The position numbers and the translations under genes are program-made. From contig NZ_JASGJZ010000001.1 of assembly GCF_047601025.1 (NCBI RefSeq), positions 4,278,001 through 4,342,000 of the forward strand: DNA of 64,000 nucleotides, written 5' to 3'. This document shows, piece after piece, positions 10,582-18,776 of the stretch (its first letter is position 1; each line of letters opens with the position of its first letter). The stretch is from Pseudorhodoferax sp047601025 (lineage in GTDB: Bacteria; Pseudomonadota; Gammaproteobacteria; Burkholderiales; Burkholderiaceae_C). The notes below the pieces were generated by a model, which had not been told where the DNA came from, made no database searches, and was given only the letters and a program-made list of their open reading frames with translations.

Positions 10582-11085
10582 ATGGCCCGCCTCGCCCCAC
10601 GCATCCAGCCCTGCCTGTGGTTCGACACCCAGGCCGAAGAAGCCGCGGACTTCTACGTCGGCATCTTCCCCGGTTCGCGCATCCAGAGCGTCTCGTACTA
10701 CAGCGAAGCCGGGCAAGAGCACCACGGCAAACCCATCGGCTCGGTGATGGCCGTGTCCTTCACGCTGGACGGCCAGGCCATGCTGGCGCTGAACGGCGGG
10801 CCGCATTTCCGCTTCAACCCCGCCGTGTCGCTGATGATCCTCTGCGACAGCCAGGCCGAGATCGACCATTACTGGAGCCGTCTCGGCGAAGGCGGCGACC
10901 CCGCCGCGCAGCAGTGCGGCTGGCTGGCGGACCGCTACGGCCTGTCGTGGCAGGTGACGCCGCGCGACTGGGAGCGCCTGATGAACGCGCCCGACCAGGC
11001 GGCTTCGCAGCGCGCCCTGCGCGCCATGCACGAAATGAAGAAGCTCGACATCGCTGCCCTGCAGGCGGCCTTCGACGGGCGTTGA
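10582..11085 (+). CDS. VOC-superfamily protein, PhnB-like
   Basis: A 167-residue vicinal-oxygen-chelate fold protein of the PhnB-like branch, often annotated as 3-demethylubiquinone-9 3-methyltransferase-like although methyltransferase activity is not established for this branch. Diagnostic stretches are QPCLWFDTQAEEAADFYVGIFP, the AMLALNGGPHFRFNPAVSLMI strand pair and the C-terminal CGWLADRYGLSWQVTP. The ATG at 10582 follows GGAG with a 9-base spacer; an in-frame GTG at 10546 lies inside the operator and is rejected. It is the first gene of the TetR-controlled run. Its substrate is unknown. Confidence 0.88.
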   Translation: MARLAPRIQPCLWFDTQAEEAADFYVGIFPGSRIQSVSYYSEAGQEHHGKPIGSVMAVSFTLDGQAMLALNGGPHFRFNPAVSLMILCDSQAEIDHYWSRLGEGGDPAAQQCGWLADRYGLSWQVTPRDWERLMNAPDQAASQRALRAMHEMKKLDIAALQAAFDGR

Positions 11086-11127
11086 GCCAGCGCCCCCGCT
11101 GATTCCTTCACCGACCGGAGACCCACC

Positions 11128-11577
11128 ATGCAATTCGTTCCCTACCTCAACTTCGACGGCAACTGTGCCGAGGCCATGGCCTTCTACGCCAGGCTGTTCG
11201 GCGGGCAGATCGTCTTCCAGTCCACCTTCGGCGAGGTGCCACCCGAGTCCGGCATGCCGCCGGTGCCGGAGTCGGCGAAGAACCGCCTGATGCACGCGCA
11301 ACTGCAGGTCGGCGCGCAGAGCCTGATGGCGTCCGACGCCATGCCGGAGGTGCCGGGCATGGGCCTCGAGACCTGCGGCGGCTATCGGAAGCCGCAAGGC
11401 ATGTGGATATCGATCGGCGTGGAGACCGAGGCCGAGGGCCGGCGCGTGTTCGACGGCCTGGCCGAGGGGGGCCAGGTGGCCATGCCATTCCAGAAGACCT
11501 TCTGGTCGCCCGGCTTCGGCATGGTGACCGACCGCTTCGGCACGCCGTGGATGGTCAACGTCGCCGGCCAGCCCTGA
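11128..11577 (+). CDS. VOC-superfamily protein, PhnB/glyoxalase-like
   Basis: A 149-residue single-domain VOC protein starting MQFVPYLNFDGNCAEAMAFYARLFGG, the usual start of PhnB-like proteins, and ending FGMVTDRFGTPWMVNVA, the usual last strand. It differs clearly from its neighbour at 10582, so the two are not a recent tandem duplication. The start has a good site (CCGGAGACCC) upstream. Metal-ligand positions of true glyoxalases are not obviously kept, so the enzymatic role is open. Confidence 0.88.
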   Translation: MQFVPYLNFDGNCAEAMAFYARLFGGQIVFQSTFGEVPPESGMPPVPESAKNRLMHAQLQVGAQSLMASDAMPEVPGMGLETCGGYRKPQGMWISIGVETEAEGRRVFDGLAEGGQVAMPFQKTFWSPGFGMVTDRFGTPWMVNVAGQP

Positions 11578-11588
11578 AGGGCTGCACC

Positions 11589-11999
11589 ATGGACATCACC
11601 ATCGAAACCCTGGTCAAGGCGCCGCTGGCCCGCGTCTGGTCGGCCTGGAACGACCCGCGCGCCATCGAGCGGTGGAACGCGGCCTCGCCCGACTGGCACA
11701 CCCCGCGCGCCAGCGTGGACCTGCGCGAAGGCGGGCGCTTCAGCACGCGCATGGAGGCCCGGGACGGCAGCGAAGGCTTCGACTTCGAGGGCATCTACAC
11801 GCGCGTCGAGCCGCAGCGCCTGATCGAATACACGATGAACGACCAGCGCCGCGTGCGCGTGGAGTTCCAGGCGTCGGCCGGCGGCACCACGGTGCGCGAG
11901 ACCTTCGACGCCGACGACACCTACACCCCGGAGCAGCAGCGCGAAGGCTGGCAGGCCATCCTCGACAGCTTCGCGCGCTACGCCGAAGCCAACGCCTGA
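11589..11999 (+). CDS. SRPBCC/AHSA1-family protein
   Basis: A 136-residue START-like (SRPBCC, AHSA1 type) protein. The N-terminal strand ETLVKAPLARVWSAWNDPRAIERWN and the central LREGGRFSTRMEARDG...FDFEGIYTRVEP match the family, as does the final EGWQAILDSFARYAEA helix. Such proteins form a hydrophobic ligand pocket; no catalytic residue set is known. The ATG lies 11 bases after the previous stop, so translation is probably coupled. Confidence 0.88.
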   Translation: MDITIETLVKAPLARVWSAWNDPRAIERWNAASPDWHTPRASVDLREGGRFSTRMEARDGSEGFDFEGIYTRVEPQRLIEYTMNDQRRVRVEFQASAGGTTVRETFDADDTYTPEQQREGWQAILDSFARYAEANA

Positions 12000-12033
12000 G
12001 CCGCGCTTTTCCCTCGTTACGCAGGAGCACCCG

Positions 12034-12420
12034 ATGAAACCCAACCCCGTCGTCTGGTTCGAGATCTACGTGCAGGACATGGCGCGTGCGCGCAGGTTCT
12101 ACGAAGCCGTGCTGCAGTGCACGCTGGAGCCGCTGCCCATGCCCGAGGGCGACGCCGGTGGCATGGAAATGCTGAGCTTCCCGATGGACATGGCCGCCCC
12201 CGGCGCGGGCGGCATGCTGGTGCGCATGGACGGCGTCTCGCCGGGCGGCGGCGGCACGCTGGTGTACTTCGGCTGCGAGGACTGCGCCGTGGAGCAGTCG
12301 CGCGTGGAGGCCGCGGGCGGCCGGATCCGCAAGCCCAAGTTCTCCATCGGCCCCTACGGCTTCTGTGCGCTGGTGGTGGACACCGAGGGCAACTGCTTCG
12401 GCCTGCATTCGATGACGTGA
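12034..12420 (+). CDS. VOC-superfamily (glyoxalase-like) protein
   Basis: A 128-residue VOC-fold protein beginning PNPVVWFEIYVQDMARARRFYEAVL, the classic first beta-alpha unit of glyoxalase/bleomycin-resistance proteins, and ending YGFCALVVDTEGNCFGLHSM. GCAGGAG lies 6 bases before the ATG. Similar proteins are often encoded beside AHSA1 and YCII-type proteins. The substrate cannot be told from sequence. Confidence 0.88.
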   Translation: MKPNPVVWFEIYVQDMARARRFYEAVLQCTLEPLPMPEGDAGGMEMLSFPMDMAAPGAGGMLVRMDGVSPGGGGTLVYFGCEDCAVEQSRVEAAGGRIRKPKFSIGPYGFCALVVDTEGNCFGLHSMT

Positions 12421-12443
12421 GCGACGGGACACGGAGAAACCGC

Positions 12444-13091
12444 ATGCCCATCAAACTCTACGGCCACCCCTTTGCGTCCTTCGTGTGGAAGGCACTGATC
12501 GCCGCGTACGAGCGCGATGTCCCGTTCGAGTTCTGCATGGTGGACGCCGGCCATCCCGAGAATTCGGCCCGGATCGCCGAGTTGTCTCCCACCGGGCAGT
12601 TCCCGGCGCTGACCGACGGCCGCTGCGAAATCACGCAGTCCAACGCCGTCATCGAGTATCTGGACCGATTCGGCGACGCGCCGCGGATGATTCCGCCGGA
12701 TGCCGATGCCGCGCTGCAGGCCCGCATGCTGGCCGATGTGTTCGACGCCTACGTGTCCGGGCCCATGCAGGAGATCGTGGGCGATGCGCTTCGCGCGAAG
12801 GAGCACCAGAGTCCACTGCGCGTCAGGGAAGCCAAGGCCAGGCTGGACAAAGCCTACGCCTGGCTGTCCGGCCGCATCGGTGCCGGCTGGGCCAACGGAA
12901 GCGGCTTCAGCATCGCCGACTGCGCGGCGGCCCCGGCCTTGTTCTACGCCGATTGGGTGCACCCGATTCCCGAGGGGCCGCTCGAGGCCTACCGCGCCCG
13001 ATTGCTGGTGCATCCGTCGGTGGCGCGTGTCGTGGACGAGGCCCGGCCCTACCGTGCGTTCTTTCCGCTCGGCACTCCCGACCGCGACTGA
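12444..13091 (+). CDS. Glutathione S-transferase family protein
   Basis: A 215-residue cytosolic GST. The N-terminal thioredoxin-like domain begins MPIKLYGHPFASFVWKALIAAYERDVPFEF and contains the glutathione-binding GQFPALTDG with its cis-proline and the ITQSNAVIEYLDR (Q/S-A) motif. The C-terminal all-helical domain carries GSGFSIADCAAAP, the N-capping box. A serine or the backbone around residues 10-14 probably activates glutathione. A GST among VOC, GFA and SRPBCC genes supports a role of the operon in electrophile or xenobiotic handling. Confidence 0.9.
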   Translation: MPIKLYGHPFASFVWKALIAAYERDVPFEFCMVDAGHPENSARIAELSPTGQFPALTDGRCEITQSNAVIEYLDRFGDAPRMIPPDADAALQARMLADVFDAYVSGPMQEIVGDALRAKEHQSPLRVREAKARLDKAYAWLSGRIGAGWANGSGFSIADCAAAPALFYADWVHPIPEGPLEAYRARLLVHPSVARVVDEARPYRAFFPLGTPDRD

Positions 13092-13116
13092 GCCGTCTTT
13101 TCCTGAGGAGACCTCC

Positions 13117-13464
13117 ATGCACCACCAGGCCAGCTGCCACTGCGGCCAGAACCGTTTCACCTTCGACGGCGACATCGCCGAAGTGCTGGCCTGCAACTGC
13201 TCGATCTGCCGGCGCCGCGGCTCGCTGCTGTGGTTCACGCCGCGCGAGAACCTGAAGCTGCAGACGCCCGAGGAGGCCAGCCGCAGCTACACCTTCCACA
13301 AGCACGTCATCCGCCACCGCTTCTGCCCCACCTGCGGCATCCACCTGTACGGCGAGGGCGCCAGCCCGCAGGGCGTGCCGATGGCCGCCATCAACGTGCG
13401 CTGCGTCGAAGGCATCGACCTGGATGCCATCCCCGTGCGCCACTTCGACGGGCGGGCCCTGTAG
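13117..13464 (+). CDS. GFA-family zinc protein (glutathione-dependent formaldehyde-activating-like)
   Basis: A 115-residue zinc-binding protein of the GFA family. All seven cysteines of the two-zinc pattern are present: CxC at 7 and 9, CxCxxC at 26, 28 and 31, and CxxC at 70 and 73. Proteins of this family resemble Gfa, for which formaldehyde-glutathione adduct formation was proposed, but many members have other or unknown roles. GAGGAG lies 7 bases ahead of the ATG. No formaldehyde dehydrogenase gene is nearby. Confidence 0.9.
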   Translation: MHHQASCHCGQNRFTFDGDIAEVLACNCSICRRRGSLLWFTPRENLKLQTPEEASRSYTFHKHVIRHRFCPTCGIHLYGEGASPQGVPMAAINVRCVEGIDLDAIPVRHFDGRAL

Positions 13465-13497
13465 CCGCCTGCCCGAACAACCCGAGGAGACCCGACC

Positions 13498-13944
13498 ATG
13501 CCGACCGGAACCGTCCGCTTTCACCGCGTGCTGCGCACCACGCCCGACAAGGTCTACCGCGCCTTCACGCACGGCGCGGCCCTGGCCAAGTGGCTGCCGC
13601 CCCATGGCTTCGTCTGCCACGTCCACCACTTCGAGGGCCAGGTCGGCGGCCGCTTCAGGATGTCGTTTGAGAACTTCTCGACCGGCCACAGCCATTCGTT
13701 CGGCGGTGAATACCTGCAGCTCGTCCCCGGCGAACGCGTCGAATACACCGACCGCTTCGACGCCCCCAACCTGCCCGGCGAGATGCGCGTGACGGTGAAG
13801 CTGCGCGCGGTGTCCTGCGGCACCGAAGTCGATATCGAGCAGGCCGGCATTCCCGAAGTCATCCCCGTCGAGATGTGTACCCTCGGCTGGCAGGAATCGC
13901 TCGCCCAACTCGCCCGCCTCGTCGAGCCCGGGATTCCGGACTAG
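13498..13944 (+). CDS. SRPBCC/AHSA1-family protein
   Basis: A 148-residue START-like protein, the second SRPBCC member of the operon. The N-terminus (FHRVLRTTPDKVYRAFTHGAALAKWLPP) and the FEGQVGGRFRMSFENFSTG segment are typical of the AHSA1 group, and MCTLGWQESLAQLARLVEP is the usual last helix. It is only distantly similar to the gene at 11589. GAGGAG precedes the ATG. Ligand unknown. Confidence 0.88.
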   Translation: MPTGTVRFHRVLRTTPDKVYRAFTHGAALAKWLPPHGFVCHVHHFEGQVGGRFRMSFENFSTGHSHSFGGEYLQLVPGERVEYTDRFDAPNLPGEMRVTVKLRAVSCGTEVDIEQAGIPEVIPVEMCTLGWQESLAQLARLVEPGIPD

Positions 13945-13995
13945 GAAACCAGGAAGTCATGACGCCGCCAACTTGGCGGTGCATGGAGTGATGCG

Positions 13996-14337
13996 ATGCC
14001 CCGGTACCTGATCTCGTTCGATGACGGCGCCATGGACCATATTCCCGACGAAGACTTGCCGTCGGTGAGCGAGGCGTCACGCCAGGTGGTCGGGGAGGCC
14101 AAGGCCGCGGGGGCTTGGATCTTCGGCGGCGGCATGCAGCGCCAGCGATCGACCATCGTCGCAACGGACGGGACCACCACGGCCGGGCCGGTGCCCGAGA
14201 CGAAGGCCGTCATCGGCGGCTTTTCGGTTATCGAGGTTGCTTCACGCGAAGAGGCACTCGCCTGGACCGCCAGGCTCGCTGCCGCGTGCCGCTGCGCGCA
14301 AGAGGTTCGCGAGATCATGTTCGATCCGGAGTCTTGA
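13996..14337 (+). CDS. YCII-family (DGPF-type) protein
   Basis: A 113-residue YCII-related protein with the ferredoxin-like fold. The N-terminal MPRYLISFDDGA strand, the GAWIFGGGM turn and the AVIGGFSVIEVASREEALAWTARL segment are diagnostic. YciI itself hydrolyses chlorinated dienoates slowly in vitro; physiological roles are mostly unknown. An upstream ATG at 13991 is out of frame. Codon choice here and in the next gene uses more A/T than in neighbouring genes. Confidence 0.85.
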   Translation: MPRYLISFDDGAMDHIPDEDLPSVSEASRQVVGEAKAAGAWIFGGGMQRQRSTIVATDGTTTAGPVPETKAVIGGFSVIEVASREEALAWTARLAAACRCAQEVREIMFDPES

Positions 14338-14361
14338 ATTCGAGCATGGGAGAAGCAAGCG

Positions 14362-14991
14362 ATGAGCAAGGTATTCGTCAACATCGGACTCAGCCTCGAC
14401 GGCTACATGGCACCGGAAGGCATGACCATGGGCAAACCCGAGTACAAGAACTGGGGCGCCAAATGGGGAGGCCTGATGGCCTGGCTCATCAGCCAGCAGC
14501 ACTTCCGCGACAACCTCAAGCTCGGGCCCGGCGGAGAGACCGGCCCGGTCAATGACCTGGTTCGCAGCACGACGGAGCGCATCGGCGCCAACGTCATGGG
14601 CAAGCGGATGTTCGACCAGGGCGAAGTCGCCTGGCCGGACGAGGCACCGTTTCACACGCCGGTCTATGTGCTGACCCATGAGCAGCGCGACCCCTGGGTG
14701 CGCCCCGGCGGCACGACCTTCCACTTCGTCAACGACGGGGCGGAGCGCGCGCTGGAACTGGCCCGGGAATCCGCGGGCAGCCGCGACGTCCGCATCGCAG
14801 GCGGCGCGGACGTGATCCAGCAGTACCTGAACCTGGATGCCGTCGACGAACTGGAAATCGCGTTGGCGCCGGTGTTGTTCGGCGGCGGCCGGCGTCTCTT
14901 CGAGAACCTGCGCGAGCCCGGGCCGCGGTTCCGCATCGACAAGGTGCTCGACGGCCCCGCTGCCACCCACTTGCGCTACGTGCGTCGGTGA
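14362..14991 (+). CDS. Dihydrofolate reductase-like (RibD C-terminal domain) protein
   Basis: A 209-residue protein of the RibD_C/DHFR-like fold, which in riboflavin synthesis reduces a pyrimidine with NADPH. Diagnostic parts are the first strand SKVFVNIGLSLDGYMAPEG, ERIGANVMGKRMFD, the nucleotide-binding RIAGGADVIQQYLN and LVLFGGG-like APVLFGGGRRLFENL. Stand-alone proteins of this kind are widespread, with unknown substrates. GGGAGAAG precedes the ATG. It is not a riboflavin gene, since the deaminase domain and the rib operon are missing. Confidence 0.88.
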   Translation: MSKVFVNIGLSLDGYMAPEGMTMGKPEYKNWGAKWGGLMAWLISQQHFRDNLKLGPGGETGPVNDLVRSTTERIGANVMGKRMFDQGEVAWPDEAPFHTPVYVLTHEQRDPWVRPGGTTFHFVNDGAERALELARESAGSRDVRIAGGADVIQQYLNLDAVDELEIALAPVLFGGGRRLFENLREPGPRFRIDKVLDGPAATHLRYVRR

Positions 14992-15072
14992 TGCGGGACC
15001 GATCGTCGACCGGATGTCCCCGCCGGGCCTTTGTGCGCTCATGCCGCTGAAACCTTGACAGGAGAAAACCAC

Positions 15073-15453
15073 ATGCATTACGTCGATGGATTCGTCGTGC
15101 CCGTCCCCCGCGCCAAGCTGGACGCCTACCGTGCACTCGCGCAGAAAGCCGGCGAGGCGTGGATGGAGCACGGCGCGCTGCAGTATTTCGAATGCGTGGG
15201 CGACGACGTGCAGCCCGGCAAGGTGACCTCGTTCCCGCAGGCCGTGCAGTTGAAGGACGACGAGGTGGCCGTGTTCGCGTGGATCGTCTACGCCTCGCGT
15301 GCCGAGCGCGACCGCATCAACGCGCTGGTGATGCAAGACCCGCGTGTTGCCGACTGCAAGCCCGAGGACATGCCTTTCGACGGCATGCGCATGTTCTGGG
15401 GCGGCTTCGCCGGGCTGGTCGAGCTGGGCTGGGGCGGCGCGCCGGCAGCCTGA
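15073..15453 (+). CDS. DUF1428 family protein (YbaA-like)
   Basis: A 126-residue protein of the DUF1428 family, predicted dimeric alpha/beta-barrel. It starts MHYVDGFVVPVPRAKLDAYRALAQKA and ends with the conserved PFDGMRMFWGGFAGLVE. The function of the family is not known. ACAGGAGAAAA lies just before the ATG. It is the last soluble protein of the operon and sits 44 bases before the MFS transporter. Confidence 0.9.
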   Translation: MHYVDGFVVPVPRAKLDAYRALAQKAGEAWMEHGALQYFECVGDDVQPGKVTSFPQAVQLKDDEVAVFAWIVYASRAERDRINALVMQDPRVADCKPEDMPFDGMRMFWGGFAGLVELGWGGAPAA

Positions 15454-15497
15454 GCGGCTGCACCGCGTCGGCGCACGCAGCGTTCCGGAGGAACACC

Positions 15498-16709
15498 GTG
15501 AACCCCCGCTACCGCTGGGTCATCGTCGCGGCCGGCGGCCTGCTGGGCTGCGTCGCGATGGGCGCGATGTTCTCGCTACCGGTCTTCCTGCGGCCGATGG
15601 CCGAGGACACCGGCTGGTCCGTCACCGGCATCTCCACCGCGATGACGCTGGCCTTCCTGGCGATGGGCACGGCCAGCCTGGCGTGGGGCAGCCTGTCCGA
15701 CCGCTTCGGCCCGCGCCCGGTGGTGCTGGCGGGGTCGGTCGTGCTGGTGGCGAGCCTGGCGCTGGCCAGCCGGGCGACGTCGCTGGGCGGGTTCCAGCTG
15801 CTGTTCGGCCTGCTGGTCGGCGGCGCGACGGCCGCCATCTTCGTGCCGATGATGGCCTGCGTCACCGGCTGGTTCGACACGCAGCGCAGCCTGGCCGTCT
15901 CGCTGGTGTCCGCCGGCATGGGCATGGCGCCGATGACCATGGCCCCGCTCGCCGCCTGGCTGGTCACCGCCTACGGCTGGCGCAGCGCGATGCTGGCCGT
16001 CGCCGGCGTCGCGGCCGTCCTGATGCTCCCCGCCGCGCTGCTGGTGCGCCGGCCGCCGGCGCTGGACGATGGCGCGCCCGCCGGGATCGCGGCCGGCGAA
16101 GCGCCGTCGGGCATGAGCGTCGCCCAGGCCGTGCGCTCGCGCCAGTTCCTCCTGCTGATGCTGGCCAACTTCTGCTGCTGCGCCACGCACTCGGGCCCGA
16201 TCTTCCACACGGTGAGCTACGCGGTGACCTGCGGCATCCCGATGATCGCGGCGGTGACGGTCTACAGCGTCGAGGGGCTGGCCGGCATGTTCGGCCGCAT
16301 CGGCTTCGGCCTGGCGGGGGACCGCTTCGGCGCCCAGCGCGTGCTGGTCGTCGGCCTGCTGGCGCAGGCCTTCGCCGTGCTGGCCTACGTGTCGGTCAGC
16401 CGGCTCTACGGCTTCTATGCCGTGGCGATGGTGGTCGGCTTCATCTATGCGGGCACGATGCCGCTGTACGCGGTGATCATCCGCGAGAACTTCCCGCTGC
16501 GGATGATGGGCACCATCATCGGCGCCACGGCGCTGGCCGGCAGCCTGGGCATGTCCACCGGGCCGGTGCTCGGCGGCCTGGCCTACGACCGCCTGAACAG
16601 CTACACGCCGATGTACGTCGGCTCGTGGGGCATGGGGCTGGCGGCGATGCTCGTGCTGATGGCCTTCCGGCCGTTTCCCGCGCGGCGCGCCGGGGCGGTG
16701 CCGGCGTAG
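15498..16709 (+). CDS. MFS transporter
   Basis: A 403-residue major facilitator protein with 12 predicted membrane helices. The loop between helices 2 and 3 reads WGSLSDRFGPRPV (motif A). The GTG at 15498 follows GGAGGAA. The sequence resembles the monocarboxylate/oxalate-formate antiporter branch rather than the drug:H+ antiporters. As the last gene of the TetR-linked operon it could import a carboxylate substrate or export a product of the preceding enzymes; direction and substrate are not shown. Confidence 0.85.
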   Translation: MNPRYRWVIVAAGGLLGCVAMGAMFSLPVFLRPMAEDTGWSVTGISTAMTLAFLAMGTASLAWGSLSDRFGPRPVVLAGSVVLVASLALASRATSLGGFQLLFGLLVGGATAAIFVPMMACVTGWFDTQRSLAVSLVSAGMGMAPMTMAPLAAWLVTAYGWRSAMLAVAGVAAVLMLPAALLVRRPPALDDGAPAGIAAGEAPSGMSVAQAVRSRQFLLLMLANFCCCATHSGPIFHTVSYAVTCGIPMIAAVTVYSVEGLAGMFGRIGFGLAGDRFGAQRVLVVGLLAQAFAVLAYVSVSRLYGFYAVAMVVGFIYAGTMPLYAVIIRENFPLRMMGTIIGATALAGSLGMSTGPVLGGLAYDRLNSYTPMYVGSWGMGLAAMLVLMAFRPFPARRAGAVPA

Positions 16710-16732
16710 CGGGCGCCCCTGGGCACCGGGCG

Positions 16733-17104
16733 TCAGGGCCGCGCGAGCTTCCATGCGCCCGCCACGCCGTCGCCGGTGCGGTCGCCGGGCTTGGCGTCCT
16801 TGGCCCAGTAGTACAGCGGCTGGCCCTGGTAGGCCCACTGCTTGCTGCCGTCGTCGCGCGTGACGACGCTGTAGCCGTCCCGGGGGCTGGCGTCGGCCGG
16901 CGCGGCCAGCGGTGGCCAGTTGGCGGCGCACTGGCCGTTGCAGGCCGACTTGCCGCTGCCGGCCGTGTCGCGGGCGAAGGTGTAGAGCGTCATGCCCGTG
17001 GGCCCGACGAGCACGCCGTCGACGGCGCGCGTGCCGGGCGCCGGGGTGGTGGCGCAGCCGGTCCCCAGGACGAGGGCGAGGACGGACGCGGTGATCAGCT
17101 TCAT
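16733..17104 (-). CDS. Small lipoprotein with secreted repeat of unknown function
   Basis: A 123-residue exported protein with a signal sequence (MKLITASVLALVLGTGC) whose cysteine at 17 suits lipidation, although the lipobox is not ideal. The mature part holds two copies of the COG4315-type repeat: one around LVGPTGMTLYTFARD...CNGQCAANWPPL and one around QWAYQGQPLYYWAKDAKPGDRTGDGV. The function of this family is unknown. It is transcribed toward the MFS gene and away from dctA. Confidence 0.85.
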   Translation of the reverse strand: MKLITASVLALVLGTGCATTPAPGTRAVDGVLVGPTGMTLYTFARDTAGSGKSACNGQCAANWPPLAAPADASPRDGYSVVTRDDGSKQWAYQGQPLYYWAKDAKPGDRTGDGVAGAWKLARP

Positions 17105-17161
17105 GGACGGTCTCCTGCGTTGAAAAGCCGATCTACCCGCAATGCAGGCGCTCCGAATACA

Positions 17162-17198
17162 GGGTTAACCCCAGGATTGGCCTCCGGAGTTCCGGAGG
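17162..17198. promoter_or_regulatory. Candidate DctD upstream activator sites
   Basis: Two palindromes lie about 105-130 bases upstream of the sigma-54 -24 box: GGGTTAACCC (17162-17171) and CCTCCGGA-GT-TCCGGAGG (17181-17198). This distance suits an enhancer for a sigma-54 activator such as DctD, encoded at 21315. Which palindrome is bound, if either, is not known. Confidence 0.45.
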
Positions 17199-17291
17199 GC
17201 GTCGGGCCCATGCGTCCGGGCGGGCGGAGCCCCCGGCCGCGCCGCCGCCAGAAAATCCAGACGGATCAACGGCTTGGGAAATGCATGGCAT

Positions 17292-17307
17292 TGGCACGGG
17301 CATTGCA
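17292..17307 (+). promoter_or_regulatory. Sigma-54 promoter of dctA
   Basis: TGGCAC-N5-TTGCA fits the -24/-12 consensus exactly: GG at 17293-17294 and GC at 17305-17306 with the required 10-base interval. It lies 39 bases before the dctA start. Together with the DctB/DctD genes downstream it predicts dicarboxylate-induced, RpoN-dependent transcription. Confidence 0.88.
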
Positions 17308-17345
17308 AAAAGCCCGCTCTTCACAACTCCTGCACGAGACAAGCC

Positions 17346-18695
17346 ATGGACCATGATCCCCGTCCGCGCCCGTTCTACCACTCGCTGTACTTCCAGGTCA
17401 TCACGGCCATCGTGATCGGCGTGCTGCTGGGCCACTTCTGGCCCGAGACCGGCGCCGCGATGAAGCCGCTGGGCGACGGCTTCATCAAGCTGATCAAGAT
17501 GATCATCGCGCCGATCATCTTCTGCACCGTCGTCGTCGGCATCGCCGGCATGGAGGACATGAAGCGCGTCGGCAAGACCGGCGGCATGGCGCTGCTGTAC
17601 TTCGAGGTCGTCTCCACCATCGCGCTGATCGTCGGCCTGGTCATCATCAACGTCGTCAAGCCGGGCGCCGGCATGAACGTGGACGTGAGCCAGCTCGACA
17701 CCAAGGCCATCGCGGCCTACACCCAGCCCGGCCAGATGCAGGGCACGGTGGACTTCCTGCTGCACGTGATCCCGACCACCGTGGTGGACGCCTTCGCCAA
17801 GGGCGAGATCCTGCAGGTGCTGCTGTTCTCGGTGATGTTCGGCTTCGCGCTGCACAAGTTCGGCGGGCGCGGCACGCCGGTGTTCGACTTCATCGAGAAG
17901 TTCTCGCACGTGCTGTTCGTGATCGTGGGCTACATCATGAAGGTCGCCCCGATCGGCGCCTTCGGCGCCATGGCCTTCACGATCGGCAAGTACGGCGTGG
18001 GCTCGCTGGTGCAGCTGGGCCAGCTGATGGCCACCTTCTACGTCACCTGCCTGCTGTTCATCTTCGTCGTGCTGGGCGCCATCGCGCGCGCGCACGGCTT
18101 CTCGGTCTGGAAGTTCGTCAAGTACATCAAGGAGGAACTGCTGATCGTGCTGGGCACCTCGTCCAGCGAATCGGTGCTGCCGCGCATGATGGCCAAGCTG
18201 GAGAACCTGGGCGTGCGCAAGTCCACCGTGGGCCTGGTCGTGCCGACCGGCTACTCGTTCAACCTGGACGGCACCTCGATCTACCTGACCATGGCCGCGG
18301 TCTTCATCGCCCAGGCGACCAACACGCCGCTGGACCTGTCGCACCAGATCACGCTGCTGCTGGTGCTGCTGCTGACGAGCAAGGGCGCGGCCGGCGTGAC
18401 CGGCAGCGGCTTCATCGTGCTGGCGGCCACGCTGTCGGCCGTGGGCAACGTGCCGGTCGCCGGCCTGGCGCTGATCCTGGGCATCGACCGCTTCATGTCC
18501 GAGGCGCGCGCGCTGACCAACCTGATCGGCAACGGCGTGGCCACGATCGTGGTCGGCAAGTGGACCGGCGACCTGGACGTGGCCCGCATGCAGGCCGTGC
18601 TGAACAACGAGACGCCCGAGGAGGCCGACGAGCCCGAGGCGGTGCTGGACAAGGTCGAGCACCACATGCCCGTGGAGGCGGCGCCGCGCGCCTGA
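17346..18695 (+). CDS. dctA: C4-dicarboxylate:cation symporter DctA
   Basis: DctA takes up succinate, fumarate and malate across the inner membrane with protons or sodium. The 449-residue protein is full length for the DAACS family, with helices from residue 12 on, the serine-rich hairpin LGTSSSESVLPRMM, the VPTGYSFNLDGTSIY helix 7 motif and the GIDRFMSEARALTNLIGNGVAT helix 8 motif. The ATG at 17346 has only a weak ribosome-binding site (GAGACAAG). A strong terminator follows at 18720. Confidence 0.96.
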   Translation: MDHDPRPRPFYHSLYFQVITAIVIGVLLGHFWPETGAAMKPLGDGFIKLIKMIIAPIIFCTVVVGIAGMEDMKRVGKTGGMALLYFEVVSTIALIVGLVIINVVKPGAGMNVDVSQLDTKAIAAYTQPGQMQGTVDFLLHVIPTTVVDAFAKGEILQVLLFSVMFGFALHKFGGRGTPVFDFIEKFSHVLFVIVGYIMKVAPIGAFGAMAFTIGKYGVGSLVQLGQLMATFYVTCLLFIFVVLGAIARAHGFSVWKFVKYIKEELLIVLGTSSSESVLPRMMAKLENLGVRKSTVGLVVPTGYSFNLDGTSIYLTMAAVFIAQATNTPLDLSHQITLLLVLLLTSKGAAGVTGSGFIVLAATLSAVGNVPVAGLALILGIDRFMSEARALTNLIGNGVATIVVGKWTGDLDVARMQAVLNNETPEEADEPEAVLDKVEHHMPVEAAPRA

Positions 18696-18719
18696 ACCGC
18701 CTGAACTGGTGCTAGATTG

Positions 18720-18754
18720 CGTCCGGGCGCCAGTAGGGGCGCCCGGACGTTTTT
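18720..18754 (+). terminator. Rho-independent terminator after dctA
   Basis: CGTCCGGGCGCC (18720-18731) and GGCGCCCGGACG (18738-18749) form a perfect 12-pair stem with a 6-base loop, followed by TTTTT. It ends the dctA transcript before the gene at 18777. That gene's ATG lies only 23 bases beyond the T-run, so either its promoter lies upstream of the hairpin or read-through is partial. Confidence 0.85.
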
Positions 18755-18776
18755 CCATCGAACCAGGAGACCGCAC

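Noticed and set aside
15055..15060. A perfect TTGACA just before the DUF1428 gene
   Set aside because: A -10 box at the normal distance would fall inside the gene after its start codon, and none is seen; it overlaps the ribosome-binding site CAGGAG.
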